Below are positions 1-6,687 of a stretch of DNA of 64,000 bases, in pieces. The translations under genes were made by a program, and so were the position numbers. Numbering within the stretch: position 1 is the first letter of the stretch; each line of letters begins with the position of its first letter. The notes under the pieces are model-generated. The model searched no databases and had not been told where the DNA came from. It worked only from the letters and a program-made list of their open reading frames with translations. The DNA comes from SURF-32 sp964648365 (GTDB lineage: Bacteria; Planctomycetota; Phycisphaerae; UBA1845), in assembly GCA_964648365.1 (NCBI GenBank), contig CAZYLK010000004.1, positions 1 through 64,000 of the forward strand, given 5' to 3'.

Positions 1-807
1 CAGGGGTTGGAATCCGCCGACGCCCGCACAGCCCGGCTCAAGCTCGGCGACGAGTCCATCGAATTGACCGAGTACACGGCGCCAGCGGGCCGGCCCTTCC
101 CAACCGATTCGCGCAGCAACGACCTCTGGTTTCAGCACATCGCCATCATCGTCAGCGACATGGACCTCGCATACGCACGACTGCGGGAGCACGGCGTCCG
201 GCCGGCGTCGGTGAACGGTCCACAACGCCTTCCAGACTGGAACCCGAACGCCGCCGGCATCAGGGCGTTCTACTTTCGCGACCCGGACGGCCACTTCCTG
301 GAGATTCTGGAGTTCCCTGCGGGCAAAGGGGATCGGAAGTGGCATTTCGGGACGGGCAGATTGTTCCTGGGCATCGACCACACGTCCATCGTCGTGGCGG
401 ATACCGACGCGAGCTTCTGGTTCTACCGCGACAGCCTCGGGTTCCGAGTCGTCGGCGGCAGCGAGAACTATGGCGTGGAGCAGGAGGCGCTCAACAACGT
501 GCCGGGCGCGCATCTTCGCATCACGTCGCTGCGCGGGCGCGCGGGGCCCGCAATCGAGTTCCTGGAGTATCTCCAGCCGCGCGATGGACGACCCCTTCCG
601 CCGGACGCCCGGTCGAACGACATTCTCCACTGGCAGACGACGCTGATCGTGAGCGACGCGGGCGCCGCGGCCGAACGGTTGCGGCGGACGGGGGCTCGAT
701 TCGTCTCGCCGGATGTGATTGAATTACAGCCATCGCAGTCGGCCGGCGGGGAGGCGGTCATTGTCCGCGACCCGGACGGCCATGCGATGAAGATCGCCGA
801 GGAGTGA
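1..807 (+). CDS. VOC (glyoxalase/bleomycin-resistance fold) protein with two tandem VOC modules, 5' partial
   Basis: The reading frame is open from the first base and no convincing start is seen, so the gene begins outside the window. Two related halves are visible. Each carries an 'RSND' segment followed by an IVSD strand and a 'DPDGH' motif near the end of its domain, as in the vicinal oxygen chelate superfamily. The phrases 'EYTAPAGRPFPTDSRSND' and 'EYLQPRDGRPLPPDARSND' show the internal duplication. The second module starts at 'GIDHTSIVV', where the His is a typical metal ligand. VOC proteins bind a divalent metal and catalyse isomerase, dioxygenase or resistance reactions. The substrate cannot be told from sequence. 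It ends in GAGTGA at 807 with no gene close behind. Confidence 0.85.
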   Translation, partial: QGLESADARTARLKLGDESIELTEYTAPAGRPFPTDSRSNDLWFQHIAIIVSDMDLAYARLREHGVRPASVNGPQRLPDWNPNAAGIRAFYFRDPDGHFLEILEFPAGKGDRKWHFGTGRLFLGIDHTSIVVADTDASFWFYRDSLGFRVVGGSENYGVEQEALNNVPGAHLRITSLRGRAGPAIEFLEYLQPRDGRPLPPDARSNDILHWQTTLIVSDAGAAAERLRRTGARFVSPDVIELQPSQSAGGEAVIVRDPDGHAMKIAEE

Positions 808-1242
808 CGCCGTTGCCGTCACCACCTCGCCGCGCACAGTGACGCCCATCGGCGGACATTGCCAAGCCTCGAGCAACCCTTGCTCGTCGAGCAGGCGGTT
901 GGAGCGCCGCGACGGGGCGCCGGCCGCCCGGCCGACCGCTCGGTCGGATGCAGGAAGCCAGCCGCGAGCTGGTGGTTGCTGCGCGACACGCCGGCGCGGA
1001 CTCCGGTGCGTCAGCCAGAATCCCAGTTCGCCGAGAACGGTGCCACGCGATGACGAGACGACGTCCAACGCCGGCGTGAGTTCGCGCTTGATCCGATCGG
1101 GGGATCGATGCGAGGACGCACACGGCAATGGATTGCCTGGACGGCTCGATCGTCGGCGGCATCATGGCCATGCGACAGGAGGCGGGCAGCTTGTCGAAGA
1201 ATGTATCAACCCGCGTGTGCCACCGGCGTCCAGCCGGTGGGA
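808..1242. other. Intergenic region, no gene seen
   Basis: About 435 bases between the VOC gene (+) and the 3' end of the DinB-like gene (-). Open frames here have arginine- and proline-rich translations typical of GC-rich noncoding DNA and no recognisable domain. The only structure seen is the hairpin at 1220-1240. Confidence 0.6.
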
Positions 1243-1246
1243 TCAC
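1220..1246 (-). repeat. Short palindromic repeat (REP-like) at the 3' end of the DinB-like gene
   Basis: A perfect 8-bp stem, CCACCGGC/GCCGGTGG with a 5-nt loop (GTCCA), lies at 1220-1240. The sequence CCGGCGTCCAGCCGGT followed by GGGATCAC (1223-1246) recurs with two changes at 55911-55934. On the minus strand the repeat overlaps the stop codon of the DinB-like gene (1243-1245). No T-tract follows, so it is not a classical intrinsic terminator. Confidence 0.55.
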
Positions 1247-1884
1247 GGCCTGAACGGCCGCGCCAGACGTTCGTCAACGGGCGGCTGGCGCGGCACGGGC
1301 GTCCCGACACGCTGCGACTCATCGAAGTGCGCAAGCGTGGACGGCGCGAAGCCGAACCGCTCGGGCACGGCAACGTCGAGTTTCCTGCAAATGGCCAGCA
1401 TGAGCGCACCGTGGTGAACGGTATGACTGAGGACGAACACAACTTCGCGACCCAGCGACGACGCCGACTCCAGATGCGTCCCATCCTCTGCCAGCATCGT
1501 GGTCACGCGAACCTCCCGGGTGAGCGTCGATGCGTCCATCGCGGCAATTCGGTCCCGCAGCGCCTCAACGGCGTGCAGCGCCGAGGCTCGGCTCGTTTCA
1601 ACCGGCGTGCCGCGTTCTCGCCGATCGTAGTCGATCCGGCAGGTGGGGACTCCGGCGCACAGCGCCGCGACGTGGTCGAGGCAGTGACGGACATGGCCGC
1701 CCAAGCTGCCGGGTATCACGCCGACCGGACTCCGGACGTACTGGTCGTCGCTCGCGGCACGGATGACCTCGGCGAGTTGATCGAGCGAGGCGACGAGCGT
1801 GACGAACGGATTCGCGGCTGCACCAGGCGGCGGTTCATGTGAGGGATTGCGAACGGCTGGGATCGGTACTGCGGAATTGGGCAT
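1243..1884 (-). CDS. DinB-like (YfiT/DinB superfamily) putative metal-dependent protein
   Basis: 213 residues starting at ATG. The sequence has the helical pattern and histidine placement of the DinB/YfiT four-helix family: 'GGHVRHCLDHVAAL' near residues 65-78 and 'LSHTVHHGALMLAI' near residues 153-166. The histidines in these two helices are the expected divalent-metal ligands. Members act as thiol transferases or as stress-induced proteins of unknown substrate. The first 25 residues are Pro/Ala-rich and may be an extension or a wrong start. The gene stands alone. Its stop codon lies inside a short palindromic repeat. Family fairly sure, substrate unknown. Confidence 0.75.
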   Translation of the reverse strand: MPNSAVPIPAVRNPSHEPPPGAAANPFVTLVASLDQLAEVIRAASDDQYVRSPVGVIPGSLGGHVRHCLDHVAALCAGVPTCRIDYDRRERGTPVETSRASALHAVEALRDRIAAMDASTLTREVRVTTMLAEDGTHLESASSLGREVVFVLSHTVHHGALMLAICRKLDVAVPERFGFAPSTLAHFDESQRVGTPVPRQPPVDERLARPFRP

Positions 1885-2048
1885 GGGAACTCATCAGGCA
1901 CAGGCACACCGGTCGATTCCGCGCCGATGCGGAACGCGCCGCGCCAACACCACTTATGCTAGCGTCAGTCGCTGACCGGCACCATGCGACGCGGCCACCC
2001 GACGGTTTGGCCTGAGGCCACCGACAGCCGCAACCAAAGGGTGAACAC

Positions 2049-2155
2049 GGGGAGTGAGGGAGACGGGAGTAAGGGAATGAGTGGACGCGGGAATGACTGT
2101 AGTCTGTCATGCCTCCCTTACTCCCTCGTTCCCTGCCTCCCTCACTCCCCTCGTT
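2049..2155. repeat. G-rich near-heptad repeat arranged as a long imperfect inverted repeat
   Basis: The stretch 1885-2231 has no gene. Within it, 2049-2081 is built of units such as GGGAGTGA, GGGAGAC and GGGAGTAA. The complement of the same pattern runs through 2112-2153 (for example CCTCCCTTACTCCC at 2112-2125). The spacer carries ATGAC (2093-2097) facing GTCAT (2106-2110). Together they could form a hairpin of about 100 nt. A 17-nt unit, GGGAGTAAGGGAATGAG (2065-2081), recurs exactly at 4604-4620 beside the assembly gap. Confidence 0.7.
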
Positions 2156-2231
2156 CTTAAGGGAATCGCGCGCCGCGCGGAATATGCACGCTGAATGGCG
2201 AAGAGTTCAACTGTCAGAGACTGCTCCTTCA

Positions 2232-2741
2232 TCAGCTCGCGGCGGCGCCGTCGCGCAGCCGCGCAGGGAGCCAGCGTAGCCAGGCGACGAATTGACGCCG
2301 CCGAATGAGCAGGACGCCCAGGCTGCACGCGAAGACCACCAGTGCCAGAGCAAAGAGCAACCCACCATCGTCCTTGACCACGATCCCGAGCTTCGTGACG
2401 TGACTGGCGATGGCGCCGGAAATCACGCCCAAAGACACGCACGCGCCAAGCACCGCCGACCGCGGTATCAGCAGCAGAACGACGGCCACCAGTTCCGCGA
2501 CGCCGGAGCCAATGCGCCCCCAGGGCTCCATCCCCAGCGTCGTGAAGATGTAGACCGACTCCTCCGCACCGGTGAACTTGAAGAACAGGGTCTGGAACAG
2601 GATCACCGCGGCAACGACCTGGAGGATCCAGCTCAGCGCGGCGGCGCCTCCGGTAGGTTTGTCGGCTAAGACGCCACTCGTTACACAGACGTGGTCGGTT
2701 CCGCACGCCCCGAATACAACGCTCTGACTTCCCTGCGTCAT
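2232..2741 (-). CDS. DoxX-family membrane protein
   Basis: The start at 2741 is chosen because AGGAG lies about 7 nt upstream and the codon falls 4 nt after the stop of the preceding gene. This gives 169 residues. Four hydrophobic segments are visible: around 'LSWILQVVAAVILFQTLFF', after 'GRIGSGVAELVAVVLLL', 'AVLGACVSLGVISGAIAS' and 'LFALALVVFACSLGVLL'. The phrase 'LFFKFTGAEESVYIF' followed by a Gly-Glu-rich helix is typical of DoxX/DoxD-like proteins, integral membrane subunits linked to quinone-dependent sulfur or thiol oxidation and oxidative-stress complexes. Tight linkage to the thioredoxin-like/YHS gene suggests a shared redox function in the envelope. Substrate not determinable. Confidence 0.78.
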   Translation of the reverse strand: MTQGSQSVVFGACGTDHVCVTSGVLADKPTGGAAALSWILQVVAAVILFQTLFFKFTGAEESVYIFTTLGMEPWGRIGSGVAELVAVVLLLIPRSAVLGACVSLGVISGAIASHVTKLGIVVKDDGGLLFALALVVFACSLGVLLIRRRQFVAWLRWLPARLRDGAAAS

Positions 2742-2745
2742 CAGT

Positions 2746-3678
2746 CTACTCCTTCGCGATGGAATCGCCGGGTGCGATCTTCTGCCACGCACCGTCCGCC
2801 TGCTTGGTCAGCGTCCGCTCGTCCTTGTTCCAGTCTTTGCGAGCGTCGCCGAGCCAGCCTTTGTAAAAAAGAAACAGCCGGCCGTTCGTGACCTTGAAGT
2901 TCTCCGGATCGATGTCGACCTTGCGGCCATCGGCCATCGCGGTCGCGCACCAGCCGCCATAGGCCGGCAGATATTTGTCCGGATCGGTTGCGAACTTTTC
3001 GCGGTTCTGCGCCGTCGCGAAGCGATAGGTGACGCCGCGATAGCTGCTTACCCGTTTCGAATCGCCCGGCTGTGCCTGGCCGGCATCGACGTATGCGACC
3101 GGATCGTAGCCCTGGATGGCCGGTGAACCACTCGAGAGGTTGTACTGCTCGACGGCGGGATTGACGGCGCAGCCCGCGACTTCGCGAGCAAATCTATCGA
3201 ATGACAACCGGTCGGCGGACGCGCCGTCGACATACCGGAAGCACTCGTTCCCCTTCGGATCGAGCAACACCAGCGCCGGTTCATCGGCGGCGTGATCGTC
3301 AGACGCGTAAGCCGGGGGAAGTTCGAGTTGCTTTGCAACTTCCCCATTCGCGTCCGGGAAGATCGTTGCCGATACGCCGTCCGCCTTCAGCCGTTCGGCC
3401 CACATCCGGACCGCGTCTTCCGAGTCCGGCTTGATGAACACGTGCACCACGCCTGCCACTTCGGGCCCGCGTCGCACGGCCTCGGCGATCGTCCGTCGGC
3501 AGTCGGCGCATTCGCCCTTCGGAAGATAGTGCAGGGCAACGAACCGGCCGCGGGCGTCCGCGAGGCGGAATGTCTCGTCGCCTGACGCAACCGTGAAGTT
3601 CGGGGGTTCGGCATACGCCGACGCGCCTATCAACGCGCCCAGCAACGGGGCAAAAAGGAATCTACAAATCCTGACCAC
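2746..3678 (-). CDS. Exported thioredoxin-like protein fused to a YHS domain
   Basis: 310 residues. An N-terminal signal peptide (hydrophobic 6-20, 'ASAYA' cleavage-like site) directs it to the periplasm. Residues 28-165 look thioredoxin/redoxin-like, with 'YLPKGECADCRRT' giving a C57-x-x-C60 pair at the expected place. Residues 178-275 form a YHS-type domain ('GYDPVAYVDAG', 'YRGVTYRFATAQNREKF', 'YLPAYGGWCATAM'). The same C-terminal domain closes the isochorismatase fusion at 11037-12230. YHS modules are short metal- or cofactor-associated domains; the role here is unknown. The DoxX gene follows after 4 nt. The redoxin half suggests thiol chemistry coupled to whatever the YHS half binds. Confidence 0.8.
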   Translation of the reverse strand: MVRICRFLFAPLLGALIGASAYAEPPNFTVASGDETFRLADARGRFVALHYLPKGECADCRRTIAEAVRRGPEVAGVVHVFIKPDSEDAVRMWAERLKADGVSATIFPDANGEVAKQLELPPAYASDDHAADEPALVLLDPKGNECFRYVDGASADRLSFDRFAREVAGCAVNPAVEQYNLSSGSPAIQGYDPVAYVDAGQAQPGDSKRVSSYRGVTYRFATAQNREKFATDPDKYLPAYGGWCATAMADGRKVDIDPENFKVTNGRLFLFYKGWLGDARKDWNKDERTLTKQADGAWQKIAPGDSIAKE

Positions 3679-3798
3679 GCCTGGTTCTCCTCAATGGCGG
3701 TGACGACGCCCGTCCCCGGCGTCAGCGGGCGTTCGCGCTCCGCGACGGACATGCACGTTTCGATGCGGAACTGGGGCATCCGTTACGCGAAGGCCGGC

Positions 3799-4563
3799 TC
3801 AGCGCCGGCGGATGTTAGTCGGATCAATGCGCAAAACCTGAAGATCGTCGCGCCGTTCGAGCTCGCCCGTGACCTCGACCGGGTCGGCCACGAAGGGCAG
3901 AATGCGCTCGTCGAGCGCCCCGCCGTCCCGTCCGGCGAGCAGGTAGTAGCTCCGCCGCCCGGCCTCATCGATGGAAACGAACATGGGTGGAATGCCCCCC
4001 GCGATGCACAGCGTCGCGCAGGCCTTGTGCGTCTTGCCCTCGCCCGGCTTCATGGCCCCGGAGTAGCACTTGGGGTCGATGATCTCGCCCCGCAGCGTCA
4101 CGGCGCCCAGCGACGCGGTCGCCGGCGCCGCTGGACGGACCTCCCGGCCGGACGAAAGAGCGTCGTCGGCAACCGGTACGGCGTCGCCGGACAGTTCCAG
4201 CAGCTTCAGACCGTCCCGCTCAAGAAGCGTGCCGGTGACCCGCGCCATGCGGCCGTCCAGCCCCGCGATCGCCGCCGCGCCGCCGCGCTTTCCCTCGGAC
4301 ACCAGCAGGATCGTTTCGACTCCTGCACCCGGGCTGCGGGATGCGACGCGAATGTGCGCGTATGGAACAGCGGCCACCCGGCCGACGAACGTCTGCAACC
4401 CGTCCTGCCACACGCCGTCGCCCGGGTCGTTCTGCGATCGAGACAGGAACCACCCGGCCGCCAACGTCGCCGCGATCACGCCGGGCGCCGCCCACTTCCA
4501 GAACGCCGCCAGGCGCGGCGGCGTCCTCAGATAGCCTACGTAGAACTCGGTCGACTCAGCCAT
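3799..4563 (-). CDS. Membrane-anchored protein with a conserved-looking three-cysteine motif, function unknown
   Basis: 254 residues. One transmembrane helix near residues 22-41 with a short cytoplasmic N-terminus; the rest should face the periplasm. Two beta-rich halves are apparent. The second contains 'IIDPKCYSGAMKPG' then 'HKACATLCIAGGIPPMFV', so three cysteines lie in a Gly/Pro-rich setting that could bind metal or a cofactor. I do not recognise a named family with certainty. It sits between the Rieske/ferric-reductase fusion (across the gap) and the YHS protein in the same orientation, so an electron-transfer accessory role is a reasonable inference. The stretch 3679-3798 between it and the YHS gene holds nothing else that I can identify. 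Confidence 0.55.
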   Translation of the reverse strand: MAESTEFYVGYLRTPPRLAAFWKWAAPGVIAATLAAGWFLSRSQNDPGDGVWQDGLQTFVGRVAAVPYAHIRVASRSPGAGVETILLVSEGKRGGAAAIAGLDGRMARVTGTLLERDGLKLLELSGDAVPVADDALSSGREVRPAAPATASLGAVTLRGEIIDPKCYSGAMKPGEGKTHKACATLCIAGGIPPMFVSIDEAGRRSYYLLAGRDGGALDERILPFVADPVEVTGELERRDDLQVLRIDPTNIRRR

Positions 4564-4578
4564 CAGAACGATCTCCGC

Positions 4579-4640
4579 AGGGAAGCAGGGAGTAAAGGGA
4601 TCAGGGAGTAAGGGAATGAGGGAGTCAGGGAAGAAGGAGC
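4579..4640. repeat. G-rich near-heptad repeat next to the scaffold gap
   Basis: Units such as GGGAAGCA, GGGAGTAA, GGGATCA and GGGAATGA follow one another for about 60 nt. GGGAGTAAGGGAATGAG (4604-4620) is identical to 2065-2081. Only one arm is visible; the other may lie in the N stretch. Confidence 0.65.
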
Positions 4641-4660
4641 ACGAGGTTCAACCATTCCTC

Positions 4661-4760
4661 NNNNNNNNNNNNNNNNNNNNNNNNNNNNNNNNNNNNNNNN
4701 NNNNNNNNNNNNNNNNNNNNNNNNNNNNNNNNNNNNNNNNNNNNNNNNNNNNNNNNNNNN
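4661..4760. other. Assembly gap of 100 N
   Basis: Exactly 100 unresolved bases, a conventional scaffold spacer of unknown true length. It follows the G-rich repeat by about 20 bases and ends 4 bases before the stop codon of the Rieske fusion gene. No coding frame is shown to be broken, but small genes could be missing. Confidence 0.98.
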
Positions 4761-4764
4761 AACA

Positions 4765-5820
4765 TCACGGCACGACCGCCGGTTCGACGGGCGTTCCCGG
4801 TGGCAGCGGGGCTGGATTCACCTCGATGCGCCGTCCGACGACTCGAACGCGATACGTCGGGATCCGCTCGGTAAACGGCGGCGGCGACTGGCCGTCACCG
4901 GGCCGATACTGCCAGCCGTGCCAGGGACAGGTGATGCAGCCGTCGATGATCTTGCCTTCACCCAACGGCCCGCCCTGATGGGCGCAGACGTTGGTCGTCG
5001 CCGAAATGCAGTTGCCGTAGCGGAACAGCGCAATTCGTTCGCCGTCGCCGACCGTGGCGGTGATTCCCCGATGCTCGGCAACGTCATCCACGCTCGCAAC
5101 ATCCACCCACGCGCCGCCCTCCGCTGCATGTCGGTGGAGGCCGCGGTCGTCGTGCCGGCGTTCGCGCAGCCCCGCGACGACGTGCAAGGTTCCTACCACC
5201 AGGACACCCGCAGCCACCAACCCCGCAAGCCAGGCGCTCCGATGCGTCTGAAGAATGCCCAGCGCCACGTGCATTACCAGCAGGGCGTACGCGAGGTAGG
5301 CGCACATGTGCAGCCGCTTCCACGCCGTCGCCCCCAGGTTCTTGAGCCAGAAGTCATGGCTCGTGGCCGCCATGAGGAACAGGATCAACAGTGCCAGGAC
5401 GCCGAGAATTTGAAACGGAAAAGCGCTCAGCGATCCGTAGTTGGTGTTGCTGGTCAGCAGCGACACAAGCGGGTTGACCACGCCGAAGCCGTGGTAGAAG
5501 CCTGTCACGACGGCGCCGTGACCGACCGCGACCAGGAAAGTGGCCACGCCGAGGTGCCGCCGGTTGTATAGCAGCGGCAGGAACCGCGGGTCGAGTCGCG
5601 CAAGCGGACCGATGCACAGCACGAGGTGCAGCATCAGATAAGCACACGTGCCCAGCGCCCGGATGACCAGTATCTCGTCGCTGATCGCGTGGGCGCCGGT
5701 GTAGAGCGTCTTGCCCGCCGCGAAAAACAGAACCAGATACAGCGCCACCGCGCCGCCGACGCAGCCATCGTAGATGCGCTTGTGGCGGTTCCACTGAACG
5801 GCGACGTATCCGACGCTCAT
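4765..5820 (-). CDS. Ferric-reductase-like transmembrane domain fused to a C-terminal Rieske [2Fe-2S] domain
   Basis: 351 residues. About six hydrophobic helices occupy residues 20-215, with in-membrane histidines (H65, H101, H171, H184) as in the ferric reductase/MsrQ/cytochrome b561-like heme fold. Residues 235-340 are a Rieske-type ferredoxin domain: C279-A-H281 and C298-P-W-H301 match CxH...CxxH, and 'CPWHGWQY' is typical. The protein could pass electrons between a membrane quinone or heme and a periplasmic or cytoplasmic partner through the 2Fe-2S centre. The start ATG overlaps the upstream stop as ATGA, so translation is coupled. The stop is 4 bases from the scaffold gap. Topology and electron direction are unknown. 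Confidence 0.85.
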   Translation of the reverse strand: MSVGYVAVQWNRHKRIYDGCVGGAVALYLVLFFAAGKTLYTGAHAISDEILVIRALGTCAYLMLHLVLCIGPLARLDPRFLPLLYNRRHLGVATFLVAVGHGAVVTGFYHGFGVVNPLVSLLTSNTNYGSLSAFPFQILGVLALLILFLMAATSHDFWLKNLGATAWKRLHMCAYLAYALLVMHVALGILQTHRSAWLAGLVAAGVLVVGTLHVVAGLRERRHDDRGLHRHAAEGGAWVDVASVDDVAEHRGITATVGDGERIALFRYGNCISATTNVCAHQGGPLGEGKIIDGCITCPWHGWQYRPGDGQSPPPFTERIPTYRVRVVGRRIEVNPAPLPPGTPVEPAVVP

Positions 5821-6008
5821 GGAAGCCCCCCGGGCGTGTGCGGCCGGGCAGACAGCGCGGAATCAGGATTCGGCCCGCCGGCTGCTTGAGCATCGGGAGA
5901 ATCGAGCGCCGGCGGCCGGGCCGCCAGCGCCGCCGCCAGACCCAGCAGAATCAGCGGCTCGAGCACCAGCCAGATCCCCGCGTGCCAGCGACGTTGCAAC
6001 CGATTCAT
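5817..6008 (-). CDS. Small single-helix membrane protein
   Basis: 63 residues from the ATG at 6008, which overlaps the upstream stop as ATGA; the downstream gene also starts in an ATGA overlap. One transmembrane helix ('GIWLVLEPLILLGLAAALAA') is followed by a Pro/Ala/Gly-rich tail. No family recognised. The tight coupling on both sides makes it likely to be real and a subunit or assembly partner of the Rieske fusion protein. Confidence 0.6.
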   Translation of the reverse strand: MNRLQRRWHAGIWLVLEPLILLGLAAALAARPPALDSPDAQAAGGPNPDSALSARPHTPGGLP

Positions 6009-6220
6009 CGCCGAGCCTCCGACTTCGGCGCGCGGCGCCACCGACTGAGTAACAGTGGCCACAGCGCCATGGCGCCTGGCAGTATGAGCAGCCGGAACGA
6101 CCAGGGCGCCCCGTGCGCCGTCGGGTCGACTCGTTCGATGCCGCGCACGATGAATGCGGCAGCGAACACTGCCCCAAGCAGGGCATAGCTAACCATGATG
6201 AAAACGATCGCCTCAGCCAT
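6005..6220 (-). CDS. Small two-helix membrane protein, first gene of the Rieske/YHS block
   Basis: 71 residues starting at ATG 6220 ('MAEAIVFIMVSYALLGAVF'). An upstream in-frame start exists but adds a segment without membrane or domain character. Two hydrophobic helices flank a short charged loop ('RGIERVDPTAHG'), and the C-terminus is Arg/Lys-rich, so both ends are probably cytoplasmic. The stop overlaps the next start (ATGA). Function unknown; the position at the head of the block suggests a small subunit of a membrane redox complex. Confidence 0.6.
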   Translation of the reverse strand: MAEAIVFIMVSYALLGAVFAAAFIVRGIERVDPTAHGAPWSFRLLILPGAMALWPLLLSRWRRAPKSEARR

Positions 6221-6687
6221 GATCCGCTCGGGCGACGCGGCGTGAGCGCCGCAAGGATACTGCCACGCCTCGCGTGGGAAGTACGCCACTGCACCACACG
6301 TTGCGACACGCCTTGGATTCACGCCCCGCGGAATGGTTACGTCGCGTCACACGAGTACCAGCTCCATCGGTACGCACCGGCCCGACACCGGCTTCGTCAT
6401 GACTGGCATACGTCGGCCCTCAAATGCCCCACTGTGTCTCACATGGCGGTTCGCCCTGGACCCAGTCGGTGTAATCCCGTCGGAAGCGACATGATCCGGT
6501 AACGCGGACCGAATGTTGTGCGTCCAACTGCGACCAAGGCCGCGTGCGGAGGCCTGTAAACGCCGGTCCTCGGAGGGCATACCCCTCTGCGGGGCCGCGC
6601 CCCGAGCGTTACCCGATTACACCACCGGCGCGCCGTGCGCCGTGCGCCTATGAACTGTTCGTTTTCACACGAAATGGAGAAGCTGGA
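6221..6687. other. Divergent intergenic region
   Basis: 467 bases between the Rieske block (-) and the FG-GAP protein gene (+). It should hold promoters for both, but I see no convincing -35/-10 pair. A 6-bp inverted repeat CGGGGC/GCCCCG lies near 6590-6604. The SD for the downstream gene is GGAGA at 6676-6680. Confidence 0.4.

Noticed and set aside
2746..3678. Possible selenoprotein (the YHS family is sometimes annotated as a selenoprotein)
   Set aside because: The domain has an ordinary Cys codon in 'GGWCA' and no in-frame TGA is used.
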